Assembly (NCBI RefSeq): GCF_020781975.1
Contig: NZ_JAJGNI010000001.1
Coordinates: forward strand, 186,001 to 250,000
DNA from: Microbacterium schleiferi
GTDB taxonomy: Bacteria > Actinomycetota > Actinomycetes > Actinomycetales > Microbacteriaceae
Reading direction: 5' to 3'
Length of the DNA stretch: 64,000 nt
Shown here: piece by piece, positions 28,501-37,016 of the stretch
Numbering within the stretch: the first letter of the stretch is position 1
How the letters are laid out: each line of letters starts with the position of its first letter
Position numbers and translations under genes: made by a program
Notes under the pieces: model-generated
The model's input: only the letters and a program-made list of their open reading frames with translations
What the model was told of the DNA's origin: nothing
Database searches by the model: none

Positions 28501-31401
28501 GCTCCATGACGGCGGGGCGGTGTAGATGAGGTTCGTCCCGTCAGCCGAGATGCTGGCGGTGCCGGCAGGGGAGCCGTCGGCGCTGACTGGCTGATCCACG
28601 ACAGCGTCGAGCGTGACGCTGTCGCCGTCCGGATCGATCCCGAACGAGTCGAAGCCGATGGTCGTCGATCTGCCGCTGAGCGCTCGTCCCTCAAGCGTCA
28701 CCGGCGACGGGGCAGTGTTGGTCTCATCGCCGAGCACGGTTATGGTGACCCGTGCGCTGTCGGTGAGCTCGGGGTACCCCACCCGGTAGGCGGTGTACGT
28801 CACGCTGTAGACACCGGGGCTCTCCGGCGCCAGATAGCGCAGGGTCCGGCTGGTGGCGAACGCGAGCCCGGCGTCGGTCTCATTGACGACCCGCGACGGA
28901 TCGATCGCCAGCAACCCTCCCGTGGGAGCCGAGTCGTTGGCGAGGACCGGGATGTCGATCTGTCCGCCGACGCGCACTCTGGCAGCGTCCGCTACCGCGA
29001 TCGGGGGGTCGGCAGCGGCCGCGGGCAGCAGAATCACGGTGAGCTGCCCCGTGATGGCGGCTGCCGGGTTGTCGGTACCGTCAGAAATCGTGTAGCGGAC
29101 GACACCGATCTCGCCCGGCGTGCCGTCGGCGGTCGTGCCGCTGGCGCGGATCGTGGACTGGGCTACGGGGTCGACGCTCAGCGACGCGCCCTCGGTGGCC
29201 TCGGGGCGGACGTCGCTGAGCAGCAGCACGAGACCTGCAGGATTGGAGACTGCGCTGAGGACATCGACGGTGGTGTCTTCGTTGGGTCGGACGAACGCGA
29301 CAAGGGGCGGTGCCGACAACACAGCCTCGTCCCGATCCACCGCGGTAACCCGCACGGTCGCCGTCTGCTCGGTGTCGCCGTCGCGGACCGTGTACTGCAA
29401 TACCGTCGAGCCAGGCGACTGTGCGGTGTAGGAGAACGAGAGGGCGCCGGCGTTGACGGCGATGCCGGAATCGTCGTCGGCGGAGGTCACCGCCGACAGC
29501 GTCGGTGACCCGGTTCCGCCGCGCACGCGGTCGTTCAGCTCCACCGTGACCGCCCGGCCGACCACCGCCGTTACCGCGAAGGAATCGGCCTCCAGCCGTG
29601 GGGTGGGAGCGACGCTGATCGTGAGGGCTCGGCTGGTCTCGGCGCCTCTGCTGTCGGCGACCGTGACGGTGACGGAGGCGGTGGTCGCGACCTCAGCGTT
29701 AGCGTCAGGGTGCTGGTAGGTCAGGACACCGGCCGGATCGACGGTGACCGTGCCCGGCCCCGCGTCGACAGTGGCCGATGACACGTACAGCGCATCACCG
29801 TCGGGATCCACGAAAGCATCGAGAATCGGGAACCGGACGGTACCACCGGGAGCCGTCACCGGTTCCGGCCAGTTCGCCAGGCACCGTTCGGTCCCGCACC
29901 ACAGCGGGGCAGTGTTCTCGTCTGCGGGAACCACCGTGAGAGTCACGGTGGCAAGGTCGGAGGTCAGTCCCTCCACCGCAGTGCCATCGGTCACGCGGTA
30001 CTCGAAGGTCGCGGTGCCCGATGCATCGGCCGGCACGTCGATGGTGAGAATCTGGTCGGCATCGGTCGTCACCGGTGTTCCGAACGCTGACGCTGAAACT
30101 GACTCGGGAACGACGCTCAACACGTCCTCGTTCGGATCATGGTCGTTCAGGAGGACGGGCAGGGCTATGGCCCGGCCGGCTCGGACACCGAAGGCATCGT
30201 TCTCGGCGACGGGAGGCTTCGGCTCGACGACCTCGGGAGCAACGGCATCGTCCGACTCCGCAGCGCTCACCCGGTCATCGATCTGCCATGACTGCGATGA
30301 GGGCACGAGATCGCCGGCGGGTACGGTCCACACCCACCCCGACTGCGTCTCGTTCAGAATGAGCCGCCGGTCGGTGCCCAAGAATTCGGGAAGCGGGTCG
30401 GCTCCGAGTTCTGCGCCGGCGTAGTCGAGGGCGGAATCGCCGGTTGACTGCGACCACAGCGTGCCGCCGGTCGGTCCGAGCCAGGCGGCGAAGACCTCAC
30501 CACCGAGCGTGCGGGGCGCGGCTGGCACGCCGCGCATCTCGAGTCCGCCGGTGACCTGCCGCTGCGCACCGTCGCCGAGGGCCACCGCGACGAGCCCCTG
30601 CGAATCGGCGAGGAAGACCTCGTCGCCGCCGTCACTGGATGCTGCAAGTCGCGCATCGGGCAGCATCGCCGTCTCCACCGGGGCTGGCAGGCCCTGGATC
30701 CAGAGCCGGCCGGTCTCGGCATCCAGCATCACCCACCGCTGCCCGACGAGGGTCAGTGAAGCGCCCTCGCCCGGGGCGTCGGGAACCTCATCAACGCCGA
30801 GGATGCTGCCGCTCGCGAGATCCGCGCGCACCATTTCGCCGGAATCCGCCGAGAACGCGGCGACGGTGCCGAGGGGACCGACGGCGACTGCGTCTGCGGC
30901 GAACGGATCCTCCTCGTCTCCGATGTCCAGGCGCGCAGCTCCCGGGCGTGACAGGTCGCCGATGAAGATGTCGCCGGCCTCGGTGAGGTAGGCCACCGAG
31001 GTGCCGCTGGTCGACACGGATCGCGTACCGGCGGGAGTCGCGACGAAGGCGTCGGCGCCGCCGGCGTCCAGATCCGGGGGAGTGGCGGGGTCGATGCCGG
31101 CGACGCGGGTGGCGGATGCCGCGAATGCCCACACCGCGTCAGTCGTCTGCGCGAGCGTCGTCGGCTGGCTGATCTGTTTGACAGTGTCGAGTTCGAGGAG
31201 TTCGGCATTGACGCGTGCGTAGTGTCCGCCCGCCGAGCGCTGCAGGGCCCAGATCGTGCCGTCGTCGAGGGGTGCCTGCTGCGCGTCGTAGCCGGGCCAG
31301 ACTGCCGCGAAACCCACTACGAGGACTGCAGCCAGTCCGGCCGCTGCACCCCACATCCAGCGCGAGGGTGAGCCCCGCCGGGTCGCTGCCGCGCGGGCCA
31401 C
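25519..31401 (-). CDS. Giant membrane-anchored Ig-like / fibronectin III repeat protein
   Basis: This 1,960-residue protein has a short basic cytosolic N-terminus, one membrane helix (about 17-37) and an extracytoplasmic remainder. Residues about 45-390 form repeated short strands with W/G-rich turns, possibly a beta-propeller-like domain (inference). From about 395 onwards there is a chain of cadherin-like/Ig (Big) domains, each opening with a strand such as AENDAFGVRAG and continuing LPVLLNDHDPNED; similar openings recur near PPIAVADAARVRVG and RPVTFSDYVQLEGG. Near 1,560-1,720 are fibronectin III-like modules with paired Cys. The last 400 residues contain further Cys pairs. No sortase motif is seen. 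GTG start, 1 base after the kinase stop and without a clear ribosome site, so translation is probably coupled. Confidence 0.85.
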   Translation of the reverse strand: MARAAATRRGSPSRWMWGAAAGLAAVLVVGFAAVWPGYDAQQAPLDDGTIWALQRSAGGHYARVNAELLELDTVKQISQPTTLAQTTDAVWAFAASATRVAGIDPATPPDLDAGGADAFVATPAGTRSVSTSGTSVAYLTEAGDIFIGDLSRPGAARLDIGDEEDPFAADAVAVGPLGTVAAFSADSGEMVRADLASGSILGVDEVPDAPGEGASLTLVGQRWVMLDAETGRLWIQGLPAPVETAMLPDARLAASSDGGDEVFLADSQGLVAVALGDGAQRQVTGGLEMRGVPAAPRTLGGEVFAAWLGPTGGTLWSQSTGDSALDYAGAELGADPLPEFLGTDRRLILNETQSGWVWTVPAGDLVPSSQSWQIDDRVSAAESDDAVAPEVVEPKPPVAENDAFGVRAGRAIALPVLLNDHDPNEDVLSVVPESVSASAFGTPVTTDADQILTIDVPADASGTATFEYRVTDGTAVEGLTSDLATVTLTVVPADENTAPLWCGTERCLANWPEPVTAPGGTVRFPILDAFVDPDGDALYVSSATVDAGPGTVTVDPAGVLTYQHPDANAEVATTASVTVTVADSRGAETSRALTISVAPTPRLEADSFAVTAVVGRAVTVELNDRVRGGTGSPTLSAVTSADDDSGIAVNAGALSFSYTAQSPGSTVLQYTVRDGDTEQTATVRVTAVDRDEAVLSAPPLVAFVRPNEDTTVDVLSAVSNPAGLVLLLSDVRPEATEGASLSVDPVAQSTIRASGTTADGTPGEIGVVRYTISDGTDNPAAAITGQLTVILLPAAAADPPIAVADAARVRVGGQIDIPVLANDSAPTGGLLAIDPSRVVNETDAGLAFATSRTLRYLAPESPGVYSVTYTAYRVGYPELTDSARVTITVLGDETNTAPSPVTLEGRALSGRSTTIGFDSFGIDPDGDSVTLDAVVDQPVSADGSPAGTASISADGTNLIYTAPPSWSGQASFTYRVRDGRGATATALALVGVRKAQSDPRPVTFSDYVQLEGGQSPGRETTITPLENDVDPSGAELSLVDVRPNAQPETTEYDDLEALLTKVDLENGSITVRSGEALGTFSFIYTASNPAGDTAMGLIVLKIVRNPVPDYPEVRDTVLTAETIDGFEEGIDVLSGKVTWAGGDPDSVELALWRGSPNLTVSGRRLAGTAQSEPMVIPFSVTGTATDGSTVTSYGFLRVPGESELRPTLRSDTGSFTVGENEAVEVDLAEIIAIPRGTDLEISPVTTTGGARGGATCELVGARTLRYTAGPGAPWTDTCSIQARLVGGDDWTVLTVRFLIEAEAPQPILSAASRTLSPGQTETYDLRQMTTWTGTPAWGSLEYAVEAPGDQFQVSLTGSRLEVTGADDAGPGRTEAVVVRLTSHPDAEPAALTLVVGPAPSTLPKAGTVTQQCSQAGGATSCEIPVIGAAGEVNPLPGTPLRLASVASPANCSDVTFAVASASSVRATWAADAPGASDCTGTFEVADAQGRLSSGERTGTVVLDLRGLPADPTTIEWTSFDATTVTLRVTGAGGSYPAVESFRVSGGGQEITCGADGLCPPITAEPGAKVRYQAWAVNSVGESRAATSAVTAWPYRAPSAPTSVSARPVPTADGSGNVAAVTVGGFDPTTGSVRVTSPITGASETLPVPSGGGEVVFPEFAVGANQQTTLSVTPLSRFDYPPIAPGTTEGTAASVIAYGIGAPRLQLRLNPSDDGSGEVRAVATVASNGVGTELWVGVTTGATCSLEFVGNVTSGEVAKVIPGTVWEDTTARACAEYRIGSTSFGRATAGPVTAQPTEPIPAPSGTTTYTVDPAPTVSGQTATWTRVSGPSLDHPRYEARYGPPRTTDFASLFRTGTDPGTIQAWWCVGDACSDEATTITPTGAAYTTQVVFPATCDAGGQPSATMVDAAPADYSITTSGTPSADGTETAWEITVSFSGRLSGLDAYTHTGLVCPTPERTP

Positions 31402-31402
31402 G

Positions 31403-32512
31403 TCAGATCACGCTCACAATCACGGCAGCGGCAACTCCCGCGACGATGATCGCGCCGCCCACGACCAGCGACCAGATCAGCCCTGTCCGGCGAGGCGCGG
31501 GGGCCTCGGGGAGGTCGTCGCTCGGCAGACGGTTGGCGGTGCGCTGATCGCGGGGACGTCTCCGGCGCGGAGAGTCGTGCGGCACTCGCGGGCGCACGAA
31601 CACGGGAGCTGCGTCCTGCTCGCGTTCGGGGAGGGCAACGGCGCCGGCCAACTCCAGCGGAGTGACGGGCATTCCGGTGTCGTACTGCACCAACTGCAGG
31701 GCGTGGGCGAATTCCGCGGCTGACGAGAAGCGGTCGGCGGGGTTCTTCGCGAGGGCGCGACGAAGCACGTCCTCGAGGCTCGGTGGCACGTCAGAGCGGT
31801 CGATCGGTGTGTAGCCGGCGCGGCGGATGCGGGACTTCAGGTGGTCTCGCGTGTTGTCGCTGTGCGACGGCAACTCGAACGGGCTGCGGCCGGCGAGGAG
31901 GGAGTAGACGGTGGCACCCAGGCTCCACACTTCGGCGGGCACCGAGCCGCTCGTGCGCTCATCGATGATCTCCGGCGCGCTCCAGGGAACGCTCATCGCG
32001 AAGACTTCGATGCCTTCCCGGGCTGACACCGAAGCGGCGATCCCGAAGTCCGACAGCACAGGCATCCCGTAGGCGGTCAGCAGGATGTTGGACGGCTTGA
32101 TGTCGCGGTGCAGGAGCCCCGCCCGATGCGCGGATTCGAGAGCCGACGCGACCTTCACCCCCGTTCGCAGCACTTCGTCGACGGGGATCGTCTCTCGCCG
32201 ATATCGCGACGCGAAGGAGGCCGGGCAGTACTCCATGACGATGTACGGGCGCCCATCCGGTGAAACACTGGCCTGGTAGATCGTGAGGATCGAGGGGTGT
32301 GCCGACAGGTGCGCCATCGCGTCGGCCTCTGCCGCGAACATGCGCAGCAACGACTCATCGACGATGTCTTCGAGGAGAACCTTGACCGCCACCGCGCGCC
32401 GGGGCATGTCCTGTTCGTAGAGGAAGACGTCGGCGAATCCTCCGGCCCCCAGCGGCCGCACGTAGCTGAAACCGGCAAGCGTGGGCGCTGCTGCCGGAAG
32501 CCGGCTAGGCAT
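31403..32512 (-). CDS. PknB-type Ser/Thr protein kinase with C-terminal membrane anchor and no sensor domain
   Basis: The 369-residue kinase has a glycine loop LGAGGFADVF (21-30), catalytic K44 in AVAVKVL, the loop HRDIKPSNIL with D137, and DFG (155-157), so it should be active. After the kinase domain comes a basic/Pro-rich linker, then a membrane helix that runs to the very C-terminus (about 345-368, ending AAVIVSVI). There is no extracellular PASTA or other sensor. The neighbouring giant extracytoplasmic protein is a natural candidate to supply one. ATG 32512 with GAGGG 4 bases upstream is chosen over GTG 32548, which lacks a ribosome site. Confidence 0.88.
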   Translation of the reverse strand: MPSRLPAAAPTLAGFSYVRPLGAGGFADVFLYEQDMPRRAVAVKVLLEDIVDESLLRMFAAEADAMAHLSAHPSILTIYQASVSPDGRPYIVMEYCPASFASRYRRETIPVDEVLRTGVKVASALESAHRAGLLHRDIKPSNILLTAYGMPVLSDFGIAASVSAREGIEVFAMSVPWSAPEIIDERTSGSVPAEVWSLGATVYSLLAGRSPFELPSHSDNTRDHLKSRIRRAGYTPIDRSDVPPSLEDVLRRALAKNPADRFSSAAEFAHALQLVQYDTGMPVTPLELAGAVALPEREQDAAPVFVRPRVPHDSPRRRRPRDQRTANRLPSDDLPEAPAPRRTGLIWSLVVGGAIIVAGVAAAVIVSVI

Positions 32513-32636
32513 CAGACCCTCGGATGCCGGTGCGCTTCGCGCGGGCACAGCGAGTCGCTCGACCAGCGCGCCGTGCCCCCCGATTCATGCGATAAGCCTA
32601 AATCGAGCCGCTGAGCCGGTGCTGTAGGCATCCCCG

Positions 32637-33485
<849 letters not shown>

Positions 33486-33491
33486 CCCGCG

Positions 33492-35063
33492 TCAGATCCA
33501 GGTGGGCGACCAATTGTGGAGTCGCCAGAAGTCGTAGGGCACGCTCGTCGCGGTGAGGATCGGATACCAGAACGCCGAAAGCACCAGAGCGACGATGAAG
33601 AAGACGGCGACCACCCGCTGGCCCGTTACGCGTCTTTCGGGACTGGCCCCGGCCGGATGGGCGAGATCACGCAGCGCAATCCCCAGTGCCAAGAGGAGGA
33701 ACGGCAGCATCACCACCGTGTAGAACTGGAACACCGTGCGCTCGGGGTATAGCAGCCACGGCACCCAGGTGACGGCGACGCCGGTCAGGACGAAGCCGGA
33801 GGCGAGGTCCCGGCGTCGGATGAACCTGATGACGAGGTAGACGGTAGCCGCGACGGCGGCGTACCACACGAGCGGATTCGGCATCGAGTAGATGTTCTGT
33901 ACGCATCCTGAAGCCGCTGTGCAGCCAGCCTCGCCGAGGGCATCGCTGTGATAGAACATCGAGGTCGGTCTGGCAAGGAGCGGCCACTGCCATGCAGGGC
34001 TCGCATAGCTGTGGCTTGCTGACAGGCCGACGTGGAAGCCGTACATCGACTGGTGGTAGGCCCACAGGTTCTGCAGAGACAGCGGTACCCACGACCAGAA
34101 GCCGGTAGCCGGCGAGCCGTCGACGGTGTGCCTGTCGTATCCGCCGTCGGTGGCCAGCCATCCCGTCCACGTCGCGAGATAGAGAAGGAGTGCCGGCGGC
34201 ACGAGCAGCACGAACGTCACCGGTCCCTGGCGCACCGCGGCATCGGCGGGCCAGTACTCCACGCCGCGCCGACGCCGCTCCAGGGCGTCGACGATGACGA
34301 GGTAGATCCCGATACCGGCGAGCACGTACAGGCCCGACCACTTCACGGCGGTTGCGGCGCCCGCAGCAAGGCCGGCAGCGACAACCCACGGCCTCGCCCA
34401 GAACACCGGACCCCAGCGAGACTCTGAGCTCCAGCGCCCCGTTGCCAGTCGGCGCGGCCACTCTCGCTCGCGAAGCCATCGCCGATCCAGCAGGACGAAC
34501 CAGAACGCCAGCAGCGTGAAGAACATGACGAAGGTGTCGAGCAGCGCGACGCGGCTCAGCACGATTGCCAGGCCGTCGATCGCCATCAGTCCGGCCGCTG
34601 CGGTGGCCACACCGATCGACCGGGTGAGCGTGAGCGCGACGACATAGAGCAGCAGCACGGCGAGAGTTCCGAACAGCGCCGTGGCAAAACGCCACCCGAC
34701 CGACGAGTCAGCGCCGAACAGTGCCATCCCGGCGCCGATGAGGAACTTGCCCAGTGGCGGGTGGACGACGTAGCTGCCCTCGCCCAGGAAGATGTCGGTC
34801 TCGCCTGCCGCGAACCGCGCGTCAGCCTCATCAGGCCACTTCGCGGCGAATCCGAGGTTCCACTGCGACCAGGCATCCTTCACGTAATAGGTCTCGTCGA
34901 AGACCAGTTCATGCGGGTGCCCGAGGTTCCAGAAGCGCAGGACGCCGGCAACGGCAGTCACGACTGCCGGCACCACGACCTGAAGCCGGGGGGAGATAGC
35001 GATCCGGGCGCTGACACGGTCGTACACCGTCGGACGCGCGGGGCCTTCGACGATGGTTGTCAC
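33492..35063 (-). CDS. pmt: Protein O-mannosyltransferase (dolichyl/polyprenyl-phosphate-mannose dependent)
   Basis: The 523-residue polytopic enzyme transfers mannose from polyprenyl phosphate to Ser/Thr of secreted proteins. The family's acidic pair is in LVFDETYYVKDAW (about 55), and YVVHPPLGKFLIG lies in the first large external loop. About ten hydrophobic helices follow. In Mycobacterium tuberculosis the orthologue is Rv1002c and lies beside the rsmI gene; here 6.8 kb separates them. The GTG follows TAGGCT by 6 bases, and that TAG is also the stop codon of the gene upstream. Confidence 0.92.
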   Translation of the reverse strand: MTTIVEGPARPTVYDRVSARIAISPRLQVVVPAVVTAVAGVLRFWNLGHPHELVFDETYYVKDAWSQWNLGFAAKWPDEADARFAAGETDIFLGEGSYVVHPPLGKFLIGAGMALFGADSSVGWRFATALFGTLAVLLLYVVALTLTRSIGVATAAAGLMAIDGLAIVLSRVALLDTFVMFFTLLAFWFVLLDRRWLREREWPRRLATGRWSSESRWGPVFWARPWVVAAGLAAGAATAVKWSGLYVLAGIGIYLVIVDALERRRRGVEYWPADAAVRQGPVTFVLLVPPALLLYLATWTGWLATDGGYDRHTVDGSPATGFWSWVPLSLQNLWAYHQSMYGFHVGLSASHSYASPAWQWPLLARPTSMFYHSDALGEAGCTAASGCVQNIYSMPNPLVWYAAVAATVYLVIRFIRRRDLASGFVLTGVAVTWVPWLLYPERTVFQFYTVVMLPFLLLALGIALRDLAHPAGASPERRVTGQRVVAVFFIVALVLSAFWYPILTATSVPYDFWRLHNWSPTWI

Positions 35064-35069
35064 GGTGAC

Positions 35070-35075
35070 AGCCTA
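35070..35075 (-). promoter_or_regulatory. Putative -10 of a leaderless pmt transcript, overlapping the upstream stop codon
   Basis: TAGGCT on the minus strand lies 6 bases before GTG 35063. Its TAG is the stop codon of the preceding gene. Confidence 0.5.
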
Positions 35076-35624
35076 TTCGGGCGAGGCTGCGAGCTCGGGC
35101 TGGCCCGAAGCTGCGGCCGGGGGCCGGGGCGGGGTGTCAGTGACGCCGAGCAGGAAGCCGGCTATCTGCAGCGCGGTGCCTTCCAGCACCGGGCCGTTAC
35201 CGAAGGCCCAATCGGCATCCGTTGCGCGGACGGTGTGTCCGGCGACGACGGCCCGGCGTTCGAAGGGCCCGGCGCCCTGCGCGTACAGCGCGACGGCGCC
35301 GCAGGTCATCGGATCCACCGCGAGGTCGACGCCCAGGTCATCCGCGACTCGCAGCGCTGCCGCGAGCGACCGAGATAGCACACGGATGCTGCGCCGTTGC
35401 GCCAGCACCGCGGTTCGAAAGCGGGTGATGTCTCCGTCTGCGCCGCGCCAGGGCCTCGTAAGCCCGGCATCCGTAGCGAAGGCCGCCCACGCGGTTTCCG
35501 CGTCGGTGAGCGCCGCCAGGCTCCCCAGCAGGGCATCGAGCTCGCGGCGCCGGTCGCTGGAGACCACCCGCTCGTCCCGACGTGCTCGGCCGCTGAGTGG
35601 GAGAAATCGCAGAAAGTCTGCCAC
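35073..35624 (-). CDS. Uncharacterised 183-residue protein
   Basis: I do not recognise this protein with confidence. It is soluble, Ala/Arg-rich, helical in the first 110 residues, and has a C-terminal part reading AGHTVRATDADWAFGNGPVL that faintly resembles the end domain of actinobacterial maleylpyruvate isomerase-like proteins. The GTG at 35624 is chosen because TACGCT lies 6 bases before it; a TTG start at 35684 would require translating through a 38-base palindrome. It is upstream of pmt on the same strand with a 9-base gap. Confidence 0.55.
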   Translation of the reverse strand: MADFLRFLPLSGRARRDERVVSSDRRRELDALLGSLAALTDAETAWAAFATDAGLTRPWRGADGDITRFRTAVLAQRRSIRVLSRSLAAALRVADDLGVDLAVDPMTCGAVALYAQGAGPFERRAVVAGHTVRATDADWAFGNGPVLEGTALQIAGFLLGVTDTPPRPPAAASGQPELAASPE

Positions 35625-35630
35625 CGCGCC

Positions 35631-35636
35631 AGCGTA
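35631..35636 (-). promoter_or_regulatory. Putative -10 of a leaderless transcript for the 183-residue protein
   Basis: TACGCT on the minus strand lies 6 bases before GTG 35624. Confidence 0.45.
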
Positions 35637-35646
35637 TCGGCCCGTC

Positions 35647-35684
35647 TTGCCGGGAGGGCATGTGCGCACATGCCCTCCCGGCAA
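35647..35684. repeat. Perfect 38-base palindrome
   Basis: The left arm starts TTGCCGGGAGGGCATGTG and the right arm is its exact reverse complement, meeting at a central CG, so all 38 bases form one uninterrupted palindrome. It lies between divergent genes and therefore terminates neither. The centre reads ATGTGCGCACAT, which shares ATGTG/CACAT with the LacI operators nearby. It could be a protein binding site or a hairpin that insulates the two transcripts. Confidence 0.85.
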
Positions 35685-35736
35685 TGTGACGGATGTGACA
35701 GAGGACGGTCGGACGAGGAGCGTTCCTTCGGCCCTG

Positions 35737-35751
35737 ATGTGACAGTCACAT
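35737..35751. promoter_or_regulatory. LacI-type operator upstream of the lacI gene
   Basis: ATGTGACAGTCACAT is a perfect odd-centred palindrome with TGTGAC/GTCACA half-sites, also found before the sugar operon. It sits where the -35 of a promoter with -10 TATCAT (35764-35769) would lie, which suggests autorepression. Two further TGTGAC half-sites lie at 35685-35690 and 35694-35699. Confidence 0.65.
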
Positions 35752-35803
35752 TCGGCGTGCCGCTATCATGAGCGAACGGGCGCGGAATCCCGGCACACAA
35801 CGA

Positions 35804-35819
35804 TGTGACCGTGCTCACA
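35804..35819. promoter_or_regulatory. Possible third LacI or CRP-like site next to the lacI ribosome binding site
   Basis: TGTGA-6 bases-TCACA lies directly before the GGAGGTG ribosome site of lacI. It could be a variant LacI operator or a cAMP-receptor type site; the wider gap makes the first less certain. Confidence 0.4.
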
Positions 35820-35830
35820 GGAGGTGTTCG

Positions 35831-36853
35831 ATGAGCGAGGGCACCGGCGGGCGACCGCCGAGCATCAGGGATGTCGCGCGGCTAGCGGGCGTCTCTCATC
35901 AGACGGTCTCGCGCGTCCTCAACGATCACCCCAGCATCAGGCCCGAAACGCGGGCTCGTGTCGTGCAGGTCATGAACGACCTGCGCTACACCCCCAACCG
36001 GGCGGCGCGCATGCTCGTGACCAGCCGCTCGCAGACGATCGGGATCCTCGCCGCCTCGTCGACGCAGTACGGACCCGCGTCGAGCATCGCCGCGATCGAA
36101 GAGGCAGCGCGCGAGCGCGGATACTGGGTTTCCACCGCCAACATCGACGCCGCCGATCCTGACTCGATCACTGACGGTATAGCGCATCTGAGCGCCCAAT
36201 CGATCGAGGGACTCGTGGTCATCGCGCCGCAGATGCGCGTCTTCCGCGCGCTGGCCTCACAGCGGATCGATGTTCCGTACGTCACGCTGCAATCGGCGGT
36301 ACTCGGTCCCGAACACACGCTCTCGGTCGACCAGATCGCGGGAGCCAGGATGGCAACCCGGCATCTCATCGAGCTCGGACACCGGCAGATCTACCACATC
36401 GCGGGCCCCCAGGACTGGATCGAAGCCGAGGCCCGCATGCGCGGATTCCTCGACGAGATGGACGCTCATGACCTACCGATGACGGCGCCGATCCTGGGTG
36501 ACTGGACTGCGGAGTTCGGCTATCACGCGGGGCGCGAGCTGCTGCGGGTCCGCGACTTCACCGCGGTCTTCGCCTCGAACGACCAAATGGCGCTGGGACT
36601 GCTTCACGCGGTGCGTGACGAAGGGTTGTCCGTGCCGCGCGACATCAGCATCGTGGGCTTCGACGACATCCCCGAGGCCGCGCACTTCTGGCCGCCCCTG
36701 ACCACCGTGCGGCAGGACTTCGCGGAGCTCGGACGCCGATGCGTGGCACTGTTGCTGGACGATACTGGCGGCACATCCGCGGGCGAAGCGATCGGCACGA
36801 TCGCGCCGACCTTCGTTCCTCGAGCATCCTCGGGGCCACTCGGGCGGATCTGA
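35831..36853 (+). CDS. LacI family transcriptional regulator of the sugar module
   Basis: The 340-residue regulator has an N-terminal helix-turn-helix and hinge (SIRDVARLAGVSHQTVSRVL, then YTPNRAARML) and a periplasmic-binding-protein-like sensor domain (QTIGILAASSTQYGP to VGFDDIPEAAHFWPPLTTV). ATG 35831 with GGAGGTG 5 bases upstream is chosen over the ATG at 35768. It lies directly upstream of the class II aldolase-like gene and sugar ABC transporter. The TGTGAC/GTCACA palindromes before both it and that operon make it their likely repressor, released by a monosaccharide or derivative. Confidence 0.9.
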   Translation: MSEGTGGRPPSIRDVARLAGVSHQTVSRVLNDHPSIRPETRARVVQVMNDLRYTPNRAARMLVTSRSQTIGILAASSTQYGPASSIAAIEEAARERGYWVSTANIDAADPDSITDGIAHLSAQSIEGLVVIAPQMRVFRALASQRIDVPYVTLQSAVLGPEHTLSVDQIAGARMATRHLIELGHRQIYHIAGPQDWIEAEARMRGFLDEMDAHDLPMTAPILGDWTAEFGYHAGRELLRVRDFTAVFASNDQMALGLLHAVRDEGLSVPRDISIVGFDDIPEAAHFWPPLTTVRQDFAELGRRCVALLLDDTGGTSAGEAIGTIAPTFVPRASSGPLGRI

Positions 36854-36917
36854 CGGCCCTCGACCCACGGAGATGCGCTCCGTTCGGTGCCGTTACCAAT
36901 CCGAGACTTTTCGCCGC

Positions 36918-36948
36918 TTGACACTCGGGACAGCAGCCGGTCTATAGT
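36918..36948 (+). promoter_or_regulatory. Promoter of the sugar-uptake operon
   Basis: TTGACA (36918-36923) and TATAGT (36943-36948) are separated by 19 bases, slightly longer than optimal. The operator begins 5 bases after the -10, over the expected transcription start. Confidence 0.6.
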
Positions 36949-36953
36949 TTCGC

Positions 36954-36971
36954 AATGTGACCGGTCACATT
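36954..36971. promoter_or_regulatory. LacI operator of the sugar-uptake operon
   Basis: AATGTGACCGGTCACATT is a perfect 18-base palindrome over the start of transcription. An extra GTCACA half-site follows at 36976-36981. Its half-sites match those upstream of lacI. Confidence 0.75.
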
Positions 36972-37016
36972 GACCGTCACACCGATCGCCAGTGATCGGA
37001 ACGAAGGAGTTCAGCC

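Noticed and set aside
29744..30424. Ser/Thr-rich plus-strand frames opposite the giant Ig protein
   Set aside because: They mirror the codon bias of the minus-strand gene; no ribosome site and no domain.
35647..35684. Palindrome as a rho-independent terminator
   Set aside because: Both neighbouring genes point away from it and there is no U-tract on either side.
35804..35819. Bona fide CRP site
   Set aside because: TGTGA-6-TCACA matches the E. coli pattern, but LacI-like half-sites are all around it, so a CRP role is not supported over a LacI role.
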